Assembly: GCA_947167015.1 (NCBI GenBank)
Contig: CAMVGM010000003.1
Span: forward strand, 27,732 to 91,731
Direction of reading: 5' to 3'
DNA length: 64,000 nucleotides
Source: an uncultured Bacteroidales bacterium
Lineage (GTDB): Bacteria > Bacteroidota > Bacteroidia > Bacteroidales > UBA932
Below, piece by piece: positions 45,507-53,003 of this stretch; positions within the stretch are counted from its first letter, which is position 1, and each line of letters starts with the position of its first letter. The notes beneath the pieces are model-generated. The model did no database searches and was not told the origin of the DNA. It worked only from the letters and a program-made list of their open reading frames with translations. The position numbers and the translations under genes were made by a program.

Positions 45507-46553
45507 ATGACTATCAAGAGAAAGCTTTGGGGCAGGACCCCGGATGGCAAGGCCATCTTCAAGTACACGATGATCAACGGCAGCGGCGCCTCCGTGGTGC
45601 TGGGCAGCATCGGCGCGGCGATCGTGGGCGTCAATGTTCCCGACAAGGACGGCAAGCTGGGCGACGTGGTGCTCGGCTACGGCAAGGCGGAAAGCTATTT
45701 CGCCGACGGCCCCTGCCTGGGCAAGTGCCCGGGCCGCTTCGCCAACCGCATCGCGAAGGGGAAGTTCACCCTCGACGGCAAGGAATACACCCTTCCCGTC
45801 AACAACGGCCCCAACCACCTGCACGGCGGCCCCCAGGGCTTCCAGAACCAGGTGTGGGATTCCCGCAAGCACAAGGGCGGCGTGGAGTTCAAATATGTCT
45901 CGGAAGACGGCGAGATGGGCTACCCCGGCAAGGTGGTGGTCGTGGCACGCTATGAGTGGAGCGAGGAGAACGAGCTCCGCCTGACCTTCAGCGCCAAGTC
46001 CGACGCCCGCACGGTCATCAACTTGACGAACCACGCCTACTTCAACCTGAACGGCGGCGGCTCCGTCCTGCGCCAGTTCCTGAAACTCAACGCTTCCGAA
46101 TATCTCCCGACCGACGCGACGCTCATCCCGCTGGGCGAGCCGGAGGCGGTGGCGGGCACCCCGATGGACTTCCTGAACGGCAAGACCCTCGGCCGCGACA
46201 TCAAGAAGGATTTCCCGGCCCTGAACTACGGCAAGGGCTACGACGCCTGCTGGGTCATCGACGGCTACCGCAAGGGCCAGCTCCAGGAGGCCGCCGAACT
46301 GTGGTCCAACCGCAGCGGACGCACGCTCAAGGTCTTCACCACCCAGCCGGGCATCCAGGTCTATACCGGCAACTGGCTGAACGGCTGCCCCGTGGGCAAG
46401 CGCGGCCGCATCTATCACGACTATTACGGCGTGGCGCTGGAGTGCCAGCACTTCCCGGACAGCCCCAACCGTCCGGAATACCCGGGCACGGTCCTGAATC
46501 CGGGCAAGATCTTCCACGAAGCCATCATCTTCGCCTTCGGCGTCAAGAAGTAA
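45507..46553 (+). CDS. galM: Aldose 1-epimerase (galactose mutarotase)
   Basis: A 348-residue protein interconverting alpha and beta anomers of sugars, mainly galactose and glucose. Family segments are [33 protein letters not shown] (catalytic His region), [12 protein letters not shown] (second active-site His), VYTGNWL and [12 protein letters not shown] with the Glu region. No signal peptide is present, so this copy is cytoplasmic. It may supply alpha-galactose to GalK or act on xylose/arabinose. The stop overlaps the thyA start by one base (TAATG). Confidence 0.92.
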   Translation: MTIKRKLWGRTPDGKAIFKYTMINGSGASVVLGSIGAAIVGVNVPDKDGKLGDVVLGYGKAESYFADGPCLGKCPGRFANRIAKGKFTLDGKEYTLPVNNGPNHLHGGPQGFQNQVWDSRKHKGGVEFKYVSEDGEMGYPGKVVVVARYEWSEENELRLTFSAKSDARTVINLTNHAYFNLNGGGSVLRQFLKLNASEYLPTDATLIPLGEPEAVAGTPMDFLNGKTLGRDIKKDFPALNYGKGYDACWVIDGYRKGQLQEAAELWSNRSGRTLKVFTTQPGIQVYTGNWLNGCPVGKRGRIYHDYYGVALECQHFPDSPNRPEYPGTVLNPGKIFHEAIIFAFGVKK

Positions 46554-47347
46554 TGAAGCAGTACCTCGACCTTCTCCGGGAAATCATGGACCACGGGGTG
46601 GTGAAGCACGACCGCACCGGGGTGGGCACGAAGAGCATCTTCGGCCACCAGATGCGTTTCGACCTGTCGGAGGGCTTCCCCCTGCTGACCACGAAGAAGG
46701 TGCACCTCAAGTCCATCATCTACGAACTCCTGTGGTTCATCGCCGGCGACACCAACATCAAGTACCTGCACGACCACAAGGTCTCCATCTGGGACGAGTG
46801 GGCCGACGAGAACGGCGACCTGGGGCCCGTGTACGGCCACCAATGGCGCAGCTGGCCCGCCCCGGACGGACGGAGCATCGACCAGTTGGGACAGGTGGTG
46901 GAACAGATCCGCCGCAATCCGGATTCCAGGCGCCTGCTCGTGAGCGCCTGGAACCCGGGCGAGGTGGACAAGATGGCCCTGCCGCCCTGCCACTGCCTCT
47001 TCCAGTTCTACGTGGCGGAGGGGCGGCTCTCCTGCCAGCTGTACCAGCGGAGCGCGGACACCTTCCTCGGCGTCCCGTTCAACATCGCCTCCTACGCCCT
47101 GCTGACGATGATGATCGCCCAGAGCTGCGGCCTGCAGCCGGGCGAATTCATCCACACCACGGGCGACACGCACATCTATCTGAACCACTTCGACCAGGTG
47201 CGCGAGCAGCTTTCCCGCGAACCGCGCCCCCTGCCGGTGATGAAACTCAACCCGGAGGTCAAGAGTATCTTTGATTTTGATTACGAGGACTTTACGCTGG
47301 AAGGGTACGACCCCTGGCCGGCGATCAAAGCCCCGGTAGCCGTATAA
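46553..47347 (+). CDS. thyA: Thymidylate synthase ThyA
   Basis: Converts dUMP to dTMP with methylene-tetrahydrofolate. The 264-residue protein is the standard short form. Motifs are [45 protein letters not shown] with the nucleophilic cysteine, [18 protein letters not shown] (dUMP binding) and the C-terminal IKAPVAV. The ATG at 46553 overlaps the galM stop. folA follows after 2 bases; pairing of these two is logical because ThyA oxidises the folate that FolA re-reduces. Confidence 0.97.
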   Translation: MKQYLDLLREIMDHGVVKHDRTGVGTKSIFGHQMRFDLSEGFPLLTTKKVHLKSIIYELLWFIAGDTNIKYLHDHKVSIWDEWADENGDLGPVYGHQWRSWPAPDGRSIDQLGQVVEQIRRNPDSRRLLVSAWNPGEVDKMALPPCHCLFQFYVAEGRLSCQLYQRSADTFLGVPFNIASYALLTMMIAQSCGLQPGEFIHTTGDTHIYLNHFDQVREQLSREPRPLPVMKLNPEVKSIFDFDYEDFTLEGYDPWPAIKAPVAV

Positions 47348-47349
47348 GT

Positions 47350-47841
47350 ATGGAGAAATGTCTGATCGTGGCCGTGGCCGACAACGGGGCCATCGGCGTG
47401 AAGGGCGGGCTGCCCTGGCACCTGCCCGAGGATTTGAAGTATTTCAAGCGCATGACGCGGGGATTCCCCGTCATCATGGGCCGGACCACCTACTTCTCCC
47501 TGCCGTTCCATCCGCTCAAAGGACGCAAGAACATCGTGCTCAACCTCGGCTGGGATCCCATCCCGGAAGACGTCGTGTGCGTCAACTCCTTCGAAGAGGC
47601 CTATGCGGCCGCCGAGCCGGCGGAGCGCTGCTTCGTGATCGGGGGTGCGTCGGTGTACAGGCAGGCCATCGCTTCGATGGACCGGCTGTATATCACGCAC
47701 GTACATACGACGATTCCCGACGCCGATGCGTTTTTTCCGGAAATTAATTCCGATATTTGGGCTGTGGAGTCCCGTTCGGGCCTCCTGACGGACGCAGACA
47801 CCGGGTTCACTTTCGAGTTCGTGGTGTACACGAGGCGTTAG
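47350..47841 (+). CDS. folA: Dihydrofolate reductase FolA
   Basis: Reduces dihydrofolate to tetrahydrofolate with NADPH. The 163-residue protein shows LIVAVADNGAIGVKGGLPWHLPEDLKYFK, including the GxLPW and acidic active-site residue, the cofactor motif VIMGRTTYFSLP, and CFVIGGASVYRQAI. It lies 2 bases after thyA in the classic thyA-folA arrangement. Confidence 0.96.
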   Translation: MEKCLIVAVADNGAIGVKGGLPWHLPEDLKYFKRMTRGFPVIMGRTTYFSLPFHPLKGRKNIVLNLGWDPIPEDVVCVNSFEEAYAAAEPAERCFVIGGASVYRQAIASMDRLYITHVHTTIPDADAFFPEINSDIWAVESRSGLLTDADTGFTFEFVVYTRR

Positions 47842-47893
47842 CCCCGGCAAGCCGCCGGCCTTCCGGCGGATATGACAGGTTAGTTGGTAGAAG

Positions 47894-49261
47894 ATGGCTG
47901 ACAAACGCGAAAAATTCGGCGGCCGGCTGGCCGTAATCCTGGCGATGGCGGGTTCCGCCATCGGGCTGGGCAACATCTGGCGCTTCCCCTATATGGTGGG
48001 GGAGCACGGCGGAGCCGCGTTCGTAATCGTGTATGTCATCGCGACCCTGCTGATCTCGCTGCCCGTCTTCCTCGCCGAAGTGATGATCGGGCGGCGCAGC
48101 CACACCAACGCCCGGGACGCCTTCGCGCGCCTGTCGCGCCACCACCCTTTCTGGAAGGGGGTCGGCTTCCTGACCATCCTCATCCCCACGCTCATCGCCA
48201 GCTACTATAGCGTCATCGGCGGCTGGTCGGTGGAATACCTCATCAAGTCCTTCGGCTTCGCCTTCGTGCGTACGCCGCCGGAGGAGGTGAGCGGGCTGTT
48301 CGGCGCCTTCGTCTCTTCGACCTGGATGCCGCTGGTGATGCATCTGGTGTTCCTGGCCGCATCCGTGGGCGTGGTCGCCGGCGGCGTCAAGTCCGGCATC
48401 GAGAAGTTCAGCAAGGTGTCCCTGCCGGTGCTCTTCTTGCTGATCCTCTTCATCCTGGTCTATTCGGTCACGCTGCCGGGCGCCGGGGCGGGGGTGCGCT
48501 ACCTGCTGCATCCCGACTGGAGCCAGCTCACGCCGCGGACCTTCGCCTATGCGATGGGGCAGAGTTTCTTCTCGCTCTCGCTCGGGATGGGGGCCATCAT
48601 CACCTACGGCTCCTACGTGAACAAGAAGGAGAACATCCTCGCGACGAGCGCGGGCACGGCCTTGTCCGACCTGCTGTTCGCCATCCTGGCGGGTTTCGCC
48701 ATCATGCCGGCGGTGTTCGCGGCGGGGGTCGAACCCGGGGCGGGGCCGGGCCTGATCTTCCAGTCCGTCCCGTACGTCTTCTCCAAGATGGGGGCGGACC
48801 TGCCCCTGCTGAGCGGCATCGTGTCCGCCGTGTTCTTCCTCGCCATCATCGTGGCGGCGATGACCTCGCTGATCTCGCTGGTGGAGGTGGGCGTGTCGTT
48901 CCTCATGGAACGTTCCGGGATCTCCCGGGGCAAGGCCTGCCTGGTGCTGTTCGGCATCTGCGGCACGCTGGGCACGCTGTGCTCGCTGTCCTTCGGACCG
49001 CTGAGCGGCGTCACGGTGGCCGGGATGACGATCTTCGACCTGCTGGACTGGATCTGCTCCAACGTCCTGCTGCTCGTGATGGCGCTGCTCGCCGTGGTGT
49101 TCGTGGGCTGGATCCTCCCGCGGAGCGTGGTGCGCGACGAATTCACCAGCCGCGAGATGTACGCGTTCAACGACCGCATCTTCCCGCTGGTCTGGTTCCT
49201 GATCAAATGGGTGGCGCCGGTGGCGGTGGTCATCATCTTCTTCACCAACTTCATCCTGTAG
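47894..49261 (+). CDS. Sodium:neurotransmitter symporter family transporter, copy 1
   Basis: Inner-membrane LeuT-fold transporter of 455 residues, with 11-12 membrane helices, of the NSS/SNF family that moves amino acids or related amines with sodium. The hallmark is AGSAIGLGNIWRFPYMVGE in helix 1, with the unwound substrate and sodium site. Other conserved parts are GGWSVEYLIKSF, MGQSFFSLSLGMGAIITYGSY (helix 6) and AAMTSLISLVEVG (helix 8). A paralog follows 3 bases downstream. Substrate is not predictable from sequence alone. The short 52-base gap from folA contains only a 7-bp GC hairpin (47852-47869) without a T-run. Confidence 0.93.
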   Translation: MADKREKFGGRLAVILAMAGSAIGLGNIWRFPYMVGEHGGAAFVIVYVIATLLISLPVFLAEVMIGRRSHTNARDAFARLSRHHPFWKGVGFLTILIPTLIASYYSVIGGWSVEYLIKSFGFAFVRTPPEEVSGLFGAFVSSTWMPLVMHLVFLAASVGVVAGGVKSGIEKFSKVSLPVLFLLILFILVYSVTLPGAGAGVRYLLHPDWSQLTPRTFAYAMGQSFFSLSLGMGAIITYGSYVNKKENILATSAGTALSDLLFAILAGFAIMPAVFAAGVEPGAGPGLIFQSVPYVFSKMGADLPLLSGIVSAVFFLAIIVAAMTSLISLVEVGVSFLMERSGISRGKACLVLFGICGTLGTLCSLSFGPLSGVTVAGMTIFDLLDWICSNVLLLVMALLAVVFVGWILPRSVVRDEFTSREMYAFNDRIFPLVWFLIKWVAPVAVVIIFFTNFIL

Positions 49262-49264
49262 GCG

Positions 49265-50632
49265 ATGGCGGAGCGGAAGCGTGAACTGTTCGGCGGGCGC
49301 GGGGCGGCCATCCTGGCGATGGCGGGTTCCGCGATCGGGCTGGGCAACATCTGGCGCTTCCCTTACATGGTCGGACAGACGGGCGGCGCGGCTTTCATCA
49401 TCATCTACCTGGCCTGCTGCCTGCTGCTTTCGCTGCCGATTTTCCTCGCCGAGGCCATTATCGGCCACCGGACGCACGCCGGGACCTTCGGGGCGATGGA
49501 ACAGCTCGCGCCCGGCACGAAATGGAAGTGGCTGGGGCTGTTGACCGTGCTCTCGCCGCTGGTCATCCTGTCCTACTACAGCGTGGTGGGCGGCTGGTCG
49601 ATGGACTACCTCTGGCGCTCGCTGACGAGCGGATTCCACGCGGAGGCGATCGGGACGGTCTCCTCCGAGTACGGCCGGTTCATCGCTTCGCCCTGGGCGC
49701 CGCTGCTCTGCCATACGCTCTTCCTGGGCTGCTGCGCCTGGATCGTGTCGGCGGGAGTGAAATCCGGGATCGAGCGTTTCAACAAGATCTCGATGCCGCT
49801 GCTCTTCGTGCTGATCGTGGTGATCATGGGCTATTCGCTGACGCTGCCGGGCTCCGCGGCGGGCGCGGAATACCTGCTGCGGCCGGACTTCAGCAAGATT
49901 ACCCCGTCTGCCATCGCGGCGGCGATGGGGCAGAGTTTCTTCTCGCTGTCGCTGGGTGTCGGGACCATCCTGACCTACGCGTCGTACATCCACCAGCGCG
50001 AGAACATCCTGGCGACCGGCCTGGGGACGGTGGGTTTCGACCTGCTGTTCGCCCTGATCGCCGGCTTCGCCATCATGCCGGCGGTGTTCGCCGCCGGGAT
50101 CGAGCCAGGCGCCGGTCCGGGGCTCATCTTCGAGACGCTGCCGTTCATTTTTGCGAAGATGGGGGCGTCCGCGCCCTGGCTGAGCAGCCTCGTGGCGGTG
50201 CTGTTCTTCGTGACCATCGTGTTCGCGGCGTTCACCTCGGCGATATCGATGTTCGAGGTGGGCGTGGCCTATCTGGTTGAGCAGAAGGGCCTTTCGCGGC
50301 GCCGCGCCACGCTGCTGATCTTCGTCTGCACCTGGGCGCTCGGCGCGCTGTGCTCGCTGTCGTTCGGACCGCTGTCCGGGGTGAAGCTGTTCGGTCTGTC
50401 GATCTTCAGTTTCTGCGACATGCTCACCTCCAACTTCCTGATGACCTTCGGCGGGCTGCTCTTCGTGCTCTTCGTGGGCTGGAAGATGGACCGCAAGGCC
50501 GTGCGCGACGAGTTCACCTGCGGCGGCACCGCCCGCTTCAACTGCGCCGTCTTCGACGCCTTCTGGTTCCTGCTGCGTTACATCGCCCCGCCGGCCATTG
50601 TCATCATCTTCATCACCAACTTCCTGGCCTGA
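49265..50632 (+). CDS. Sodium:neurotransmitter symporter family transporter, copy 2
   Basis: A second 455-residue NSS/SNF symporter, clearly a paralog of the gene just upstream: same length, and aligned N-termini (GRGAAILAMAGSAIGLGNIWR). Helix 6 reads AMGQSFFSLSLGVGTILTYAS. The sequences differ enough in loops and in helices 3, 6 and 8 to suggest different substrates after an old tandem duplication. Both are on one transcript (3-base gap). Downstream is a 158-base region with nested palindromes. Confidence 0.93.
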   Translation: MAERKRELFGGRGAAILAMAGSAIGLGNIWRFPYMVGQTGGAAFIIIYLACCLLLSLPIFLAEAIIGHRTHAGTFGAMEQLAPGTKWKWLGLLTVLSPLVILSYYSVVGGWSMDYLWRSLTSGFHAEAIGTVSSEYGRFIASPWAPLLCHTLFLGCCAWIVSAGVKSGIERFNKISMPLLFVLIVVIMGYSLTLPGSAAGAEYLLRPDFSKITPSAIAAAMGQSFFSLSLGVGTILTYASYIHQRENILATGLGTVGFDLLFALIAGFAIMPAVFAAGIEPGAGPGLIFETLPFIFAKMGASAPWLSSLVAVLFFVTIVFAAFTSAISMFEVGVAYLVEQKGLSRRRATLLIFVCTWALGALCSLSFGPLSGVKLFGLSIFSFCDMLTSNFLMTFGGLLFVLFVGWKMDRKAVRDEFTCGGTARFNCAVFDAFWFLLRYIAPPAIVIIFITNFLA

Positions 50633-50653
50633 CTCCCTGTTCCGGGTCTGAGT

Positions 50654-50739
50654 GTCGTCAATGTCCTTTTCTTGGGGACATTGACTGCATTTTCGGCCTG
50701 TTTTGCTTTCAATGTCCCCGTTTTCCGGACATTGACGAC
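50654..50739. repeat. Four-armed nested inverted repeat (half-site TCAATGTCC)
   Basis: In the 158-base gap between the second symporter and the small lipoprotein gene, the half-site TCAATGTCC occurs at 50658-50666 and 50709-50717, with its complement GGACATTGA at 50676-50684 and 50727-50735. Neighbouring copies form two 9-bp hairpins with 9-base loops. Alternatively the outer arms pair over 13 perfect bases (50654-50666 with 50727-50739) and the inner arms over 11 (50674-50684 with 50709-50719). No T-run follows, so it is not a plain terminator. It resembles REP/BIME-type elements. Confidence 0.8.
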
Positions 50740-50790
50740 GCAGGCAGTTTTTCAGGCCTGGATGCGTTTTAGGTGTAAAGATCGTTTGAA

Positions 50791-51000
50791 ATGAGAAGAT
50801 GGAAGATTTTGTTGGCGACGGTCCTGCTGGCAGCGGGGCTGTGTGCGTGTGAGAAGGCGGATTCCGGCATGGAGCGCTGTGACCGTACGATGCTGGAGCT
50901 CAAGAGCGAGGGGGTGTATGCCGGGGACGCGATCGGGTTGGAAGGGAAGGTGACGTGGTTCGAGGGGGATGTGACCTTCCGGCGCTCGAACGGGAATTGA
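50791..51000 (+). CDS. Small lipoprotein, unknown function
   Basis: A 69-residue protein with a clear lipoprotein signal (MRRWKILLATVLLAAGLCAC, lipidated Cys at residue 20) and about 50 mature residues (MLELKSEGVYAGDAIGLEGK and a short beta-like tail). No known domain. It lies between the nested palindrome and an ECF sigma factor gene on the same strand. The good signal peptide supports a real gene; whether it is tied to the sigma factor unit is unclear. Confidence 0.6.
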   Translation: MRRWKILLATVLLAAGLCACEKADSGMERCDRTMLELKSEGVYAGDAIGLEGKVTWFEGDVTFRRSNGN

Positions 51001-51053
51001 TGTCCGCGTGCGGATAATCGGCGGCGGCAGGCAGTTTTTCGGCGGAATTCCGT

Positions 51054-51061
51054 TATCTTGG
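51054..51061 (+). promoter_or_regulatory. Possible -7 box for the ECF sigma gene
   Basis: TATCTTGG resembles TAnnTTTG with one mismatch and lies 21 bases before the GTG start at 51083. ECF genes may also use their own promoter type, so this is tentative. Confidence 0.3.
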
Positions 51062-51082
51062 TGAAGATTCTTCAAAACACGC

Positions 51083-51640
51083 GTGTCGACAGATGAGTTG
51101 GACCTGGTCCGGCGCTGCAGCGCCGGCGACCGGGATGCAAGGCAGGAGATGTACGAAACCTACGCAGGGCGTTTGCTGGCTGTGTGCCGGAGGTATATCC
51201 GGGAGCCGGAACGGGCGCAGGACCTCGTGCACGACACTTTCCTGAAGGCCTGGGACTCGCTGGGCGGATTCCGCCCGCGCCGGAAGGGTGCGCTGGGCGC
51301 CTGGCTGTCGCAGATCGCCGCCCATCTGGCGGTGGACGAGTTGCGGCGTCGCAAGCCGCTGTTCCCGCTGGACGGGGAAAGTCCGCTGCCGGAGGAGGTT
51401 CCGGTGGATGCGGAGCGGCTGCGGGAGGTCCCGCTGGAGGAGCTGATTGACCTGATCGCTTCGTTGCCGGAGGGGTACCGCGCGGTGTTCAATCTCTTCT
51501 GTATCGATGGGTATTCGCATCGTGAGATCGCCCGGCTGCTGGGCATCTCCGAGAAGACTTCGCAGACGCAGTTCCTCAAAGCGAGGCGCAAACTGGCCGC
51601 GTTGATTGCGGCGAAATATGGCAAGGATGAAAAGGATTAA
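51083..51640 (+). CDS. ECF-type RNA polymerase sigma factor
   Basis: A 185-residue alternative sigma factor. Region 2 is visible at YAGRLLAVCRRYIREPERAQDLVHDTFLKAWDSL (split here only by reading) and region 4 at LPEGYRAVFNLFCIDGYSHR with helix-turn-helix EIARLLGISEKTSQTQFLKA. The start is GTG (GTGTCGACAGATGAG); the nearby ATG is out of frame. Its last 14 bases overlap the next gene, which encodes a protein with one inner-membrane helix, probably its regulator. Confidence 0.92.
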   Translation: MSTDELDLVRRCSAGDRDARQEMYETYAGRLLAVCRRYIREPERAQDLVHDTFLKAWDSLGGFRPRRKGALGAWLSQIAAHLAVDELRRRKPLFPLDGESPLPEEVPVDAERLREVPLEELIDLIASLPEGYRAVFNLFCIDGYSHREIARLLGISEKTSQTQFLKARRKLAALIAAKYGKDEKD

Positions 51641-53003
51641 GAATCAGGATTGGATCCGTGTCCTGCAGGAGCGCCTGCAGGACGCGGCGTTGCCGCTGGA
51701 AACCGACTTCGCGGCGCTCGACAGCCGGCGGACGGAGTCTGCCAGACGGGCGGACGGAAATTATTTTTCGGACAAGTTTGCCGAAAAACCAATTTCCGCT
51801 CCGCTTTCCACCGCCGGCCAGTCCGAAGGGCCTTCCCGCCGGACCGTTTGGTGGCCGTGGGCTCTTGCCGGTGCCGCTGCCGCTCTGGCCGCGGTGCTGT
51901 TCCTGCGCCCGACGCCGGAGGGTGTCAAACCCGCTCCGGCCGGCGGGCCTCTGATTGCGCAGAATGCTGAGATAGTTGCGCCTGTCGGAAACGACGTGGA
52001 CGGCAGCGCGGGCGGGCGGCGGGTTGCCCCGGGGGAGCATTTCCGCAGCGAAGCGAGGACGAGTTCTTCTGCTCCCCAGGGGGAAGCCCGCCGACGCCCG
52101 CAGGAGATGGAACCGGAGCCGCCGGCGGCGGGGGAGATCCCCGATCAGGTCGGGGATGACAGGAAGGTCGGGGATGACAGCGGGGTCCAGGAGGATGGAA
52201 AGGTGGCGGTTGACGGGCCGGTGACGCCTCTCGGCGAGTTGGCGCAGGCCGGTCTTCCGGAGGAACCTGGCGAGTCCGGGCGGGCGGCCCGCCGGCCCCG
52301 GCTGGCCCTGCATCTGCAGGCCACTTCCGGCGGCGCGTCCGGCTCGGGAGGCTGGGGGTCGAAGCCGATGACCCTCGTCTGGAGCGAGACGCGGACGGAA
52401 ATCCATCAAGCGTACTACGGCTTCGTCCAAATGTCCGACAGCGTGCCGTTCATTACCGGATCGAGTTCTGACAAAAACTATAATTCCTCCAATTTGGGAG
52501 GCAAGGCGGTCCGCCTCATGGATGTCGTCGATTCGAAGACGGTCATCCACGAAGTTGCGCCCGCGCCCGCGCTTCCCATCTCCTTCGGCCTGAGCGGCGA
52601 ACTGGCCCTGGACAAACGCTGGTCGCTGCTTGCCGGCTTGGAATACACGCAGCGTGCAGGCTACCGGATGAACGGCACGGCCCCGCAGGCGCTCACCCTG
52701 CATTACCTCGGCGTCCCGCTGGAGACGCGCTTCCATTTCCTGCCGGAGCAGCGTTTCCGCCTGTACCTGGGCGCTGGGCTGAAAGCCGAGAAATGCATCC
52801 TGGCGAAGGGTGGGGAACCGCTGAAGGATCCCGTCCTTTTCTCCGGGAATCTCCAGGCCGGCGCGGACTTCCGCCTCGTTCCGGGCGTGCGCATCTACCT
52901 GGCCCCCGTCTTTTCGCAGTACCTGAACCGGAGCGCCTATGCCAACGGTTGGGACGTAAAACCGCAGTTTTCCGTCCGCGCCGGCCTGTCCTTTGACCTC
53001 TAG
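51627..53003 (+). CDS. Sigma-linked protein with one membrane helix and C-terminal outer-membrane-type barrel domain
   Basis: A 458-residue protein with an unusual layout. Residues 1-70 are charged and cytoplasmic (QDWIRVLQERLQDA, like anti-sigma-type N-termini of this Bacteroidota family). Residues 75-93 form one membrane helix (WWPWALAGAAAALAAVLFL). A long Pro/Gly/Glu-rich linker runs to about 205, and the last 250 residues look like an outer-membrane beta-barrel/PorT-type domain (LSGELALDKRWSLLAGLEYT, FRLYLGAGLK, FSVRAGLSFDL). It overlaps the sigma gene by 14 bases, so it likely controls that sigma factor. The linker contains a repeated DNA element. Its stop overlaps the mutS stop within CTAG. 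Confidence 0.75.
   Translation: MKRIKNQDWIRVLQERLQDAALPLETDFAALDSRRTESARRADGNYFSDKFAEKPISAPLSTAGQSEGPSRRTVWWPWALAGAAAALAAVLFLRPTPEGVKPAPAGGPLIAQNAEIVAPVGNDVDGSAGGRRVAPGEHFRSEARTSSSAPQGEARRRPQEMEPEPPAAGEIPDQVGDDRKVGDDSGVQEDGKVAVDGPVTPLGELAQAGLPEEPGESGRAARRPRLALHLQATSGGASGSGGWGSKPMTLVWSETRTEIHQAYYGFVQMSDSVPFITGSSSDKNYNSSNLGGKAVRLMDVVDSKTVIHEVAPAPALPISFGLSGELALDKRWSLLAGLEYTQRAGYRMNGTAPQALTLHYLGVPLETRFHFLPEQRFRLYLGAGLKAEKCILAKGGEPLKDPVLFSGNLQAGADFRLVPGVRIYLAPVFSQYLNRSAYANGWDVKPQFSVRAGLSFDL
52137..52185 (+). repeat. Palindromic repeat inserted in coding sequence
   Basis: ATCCCCGA and TCGGGGAT (52137-52144 and 52150-52157) form a perfect 8-bp hairpin, and GTCGGGGATGACAG occurs again right after it (near 52168-52181). 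It encodes the repetitive linker DQVGDDRKVGDD. Such GGGATGACA repeats are usually intergenic; here the frame is kept. Confidence 0.65.

Noticed and set aside
45956..46552. N-terminal extension of thyA into galM
   Set aside because: The extension is an out-of-frame reading of galM; ThyA's conserved N-terminus starts at 46553.
47807..49993. A 728-codon minus-strand frame opposite the symporters
   Set aside because: Very Arg/Gln/His/Asp-rich, typical of antisense to hydrophobic transporter genes.
50654..50739. CRISPR-like repeat
   Set aside because: Only two direct copies and two inverted copies of a 9-13-base unit, with no regular spacers or cas genes.
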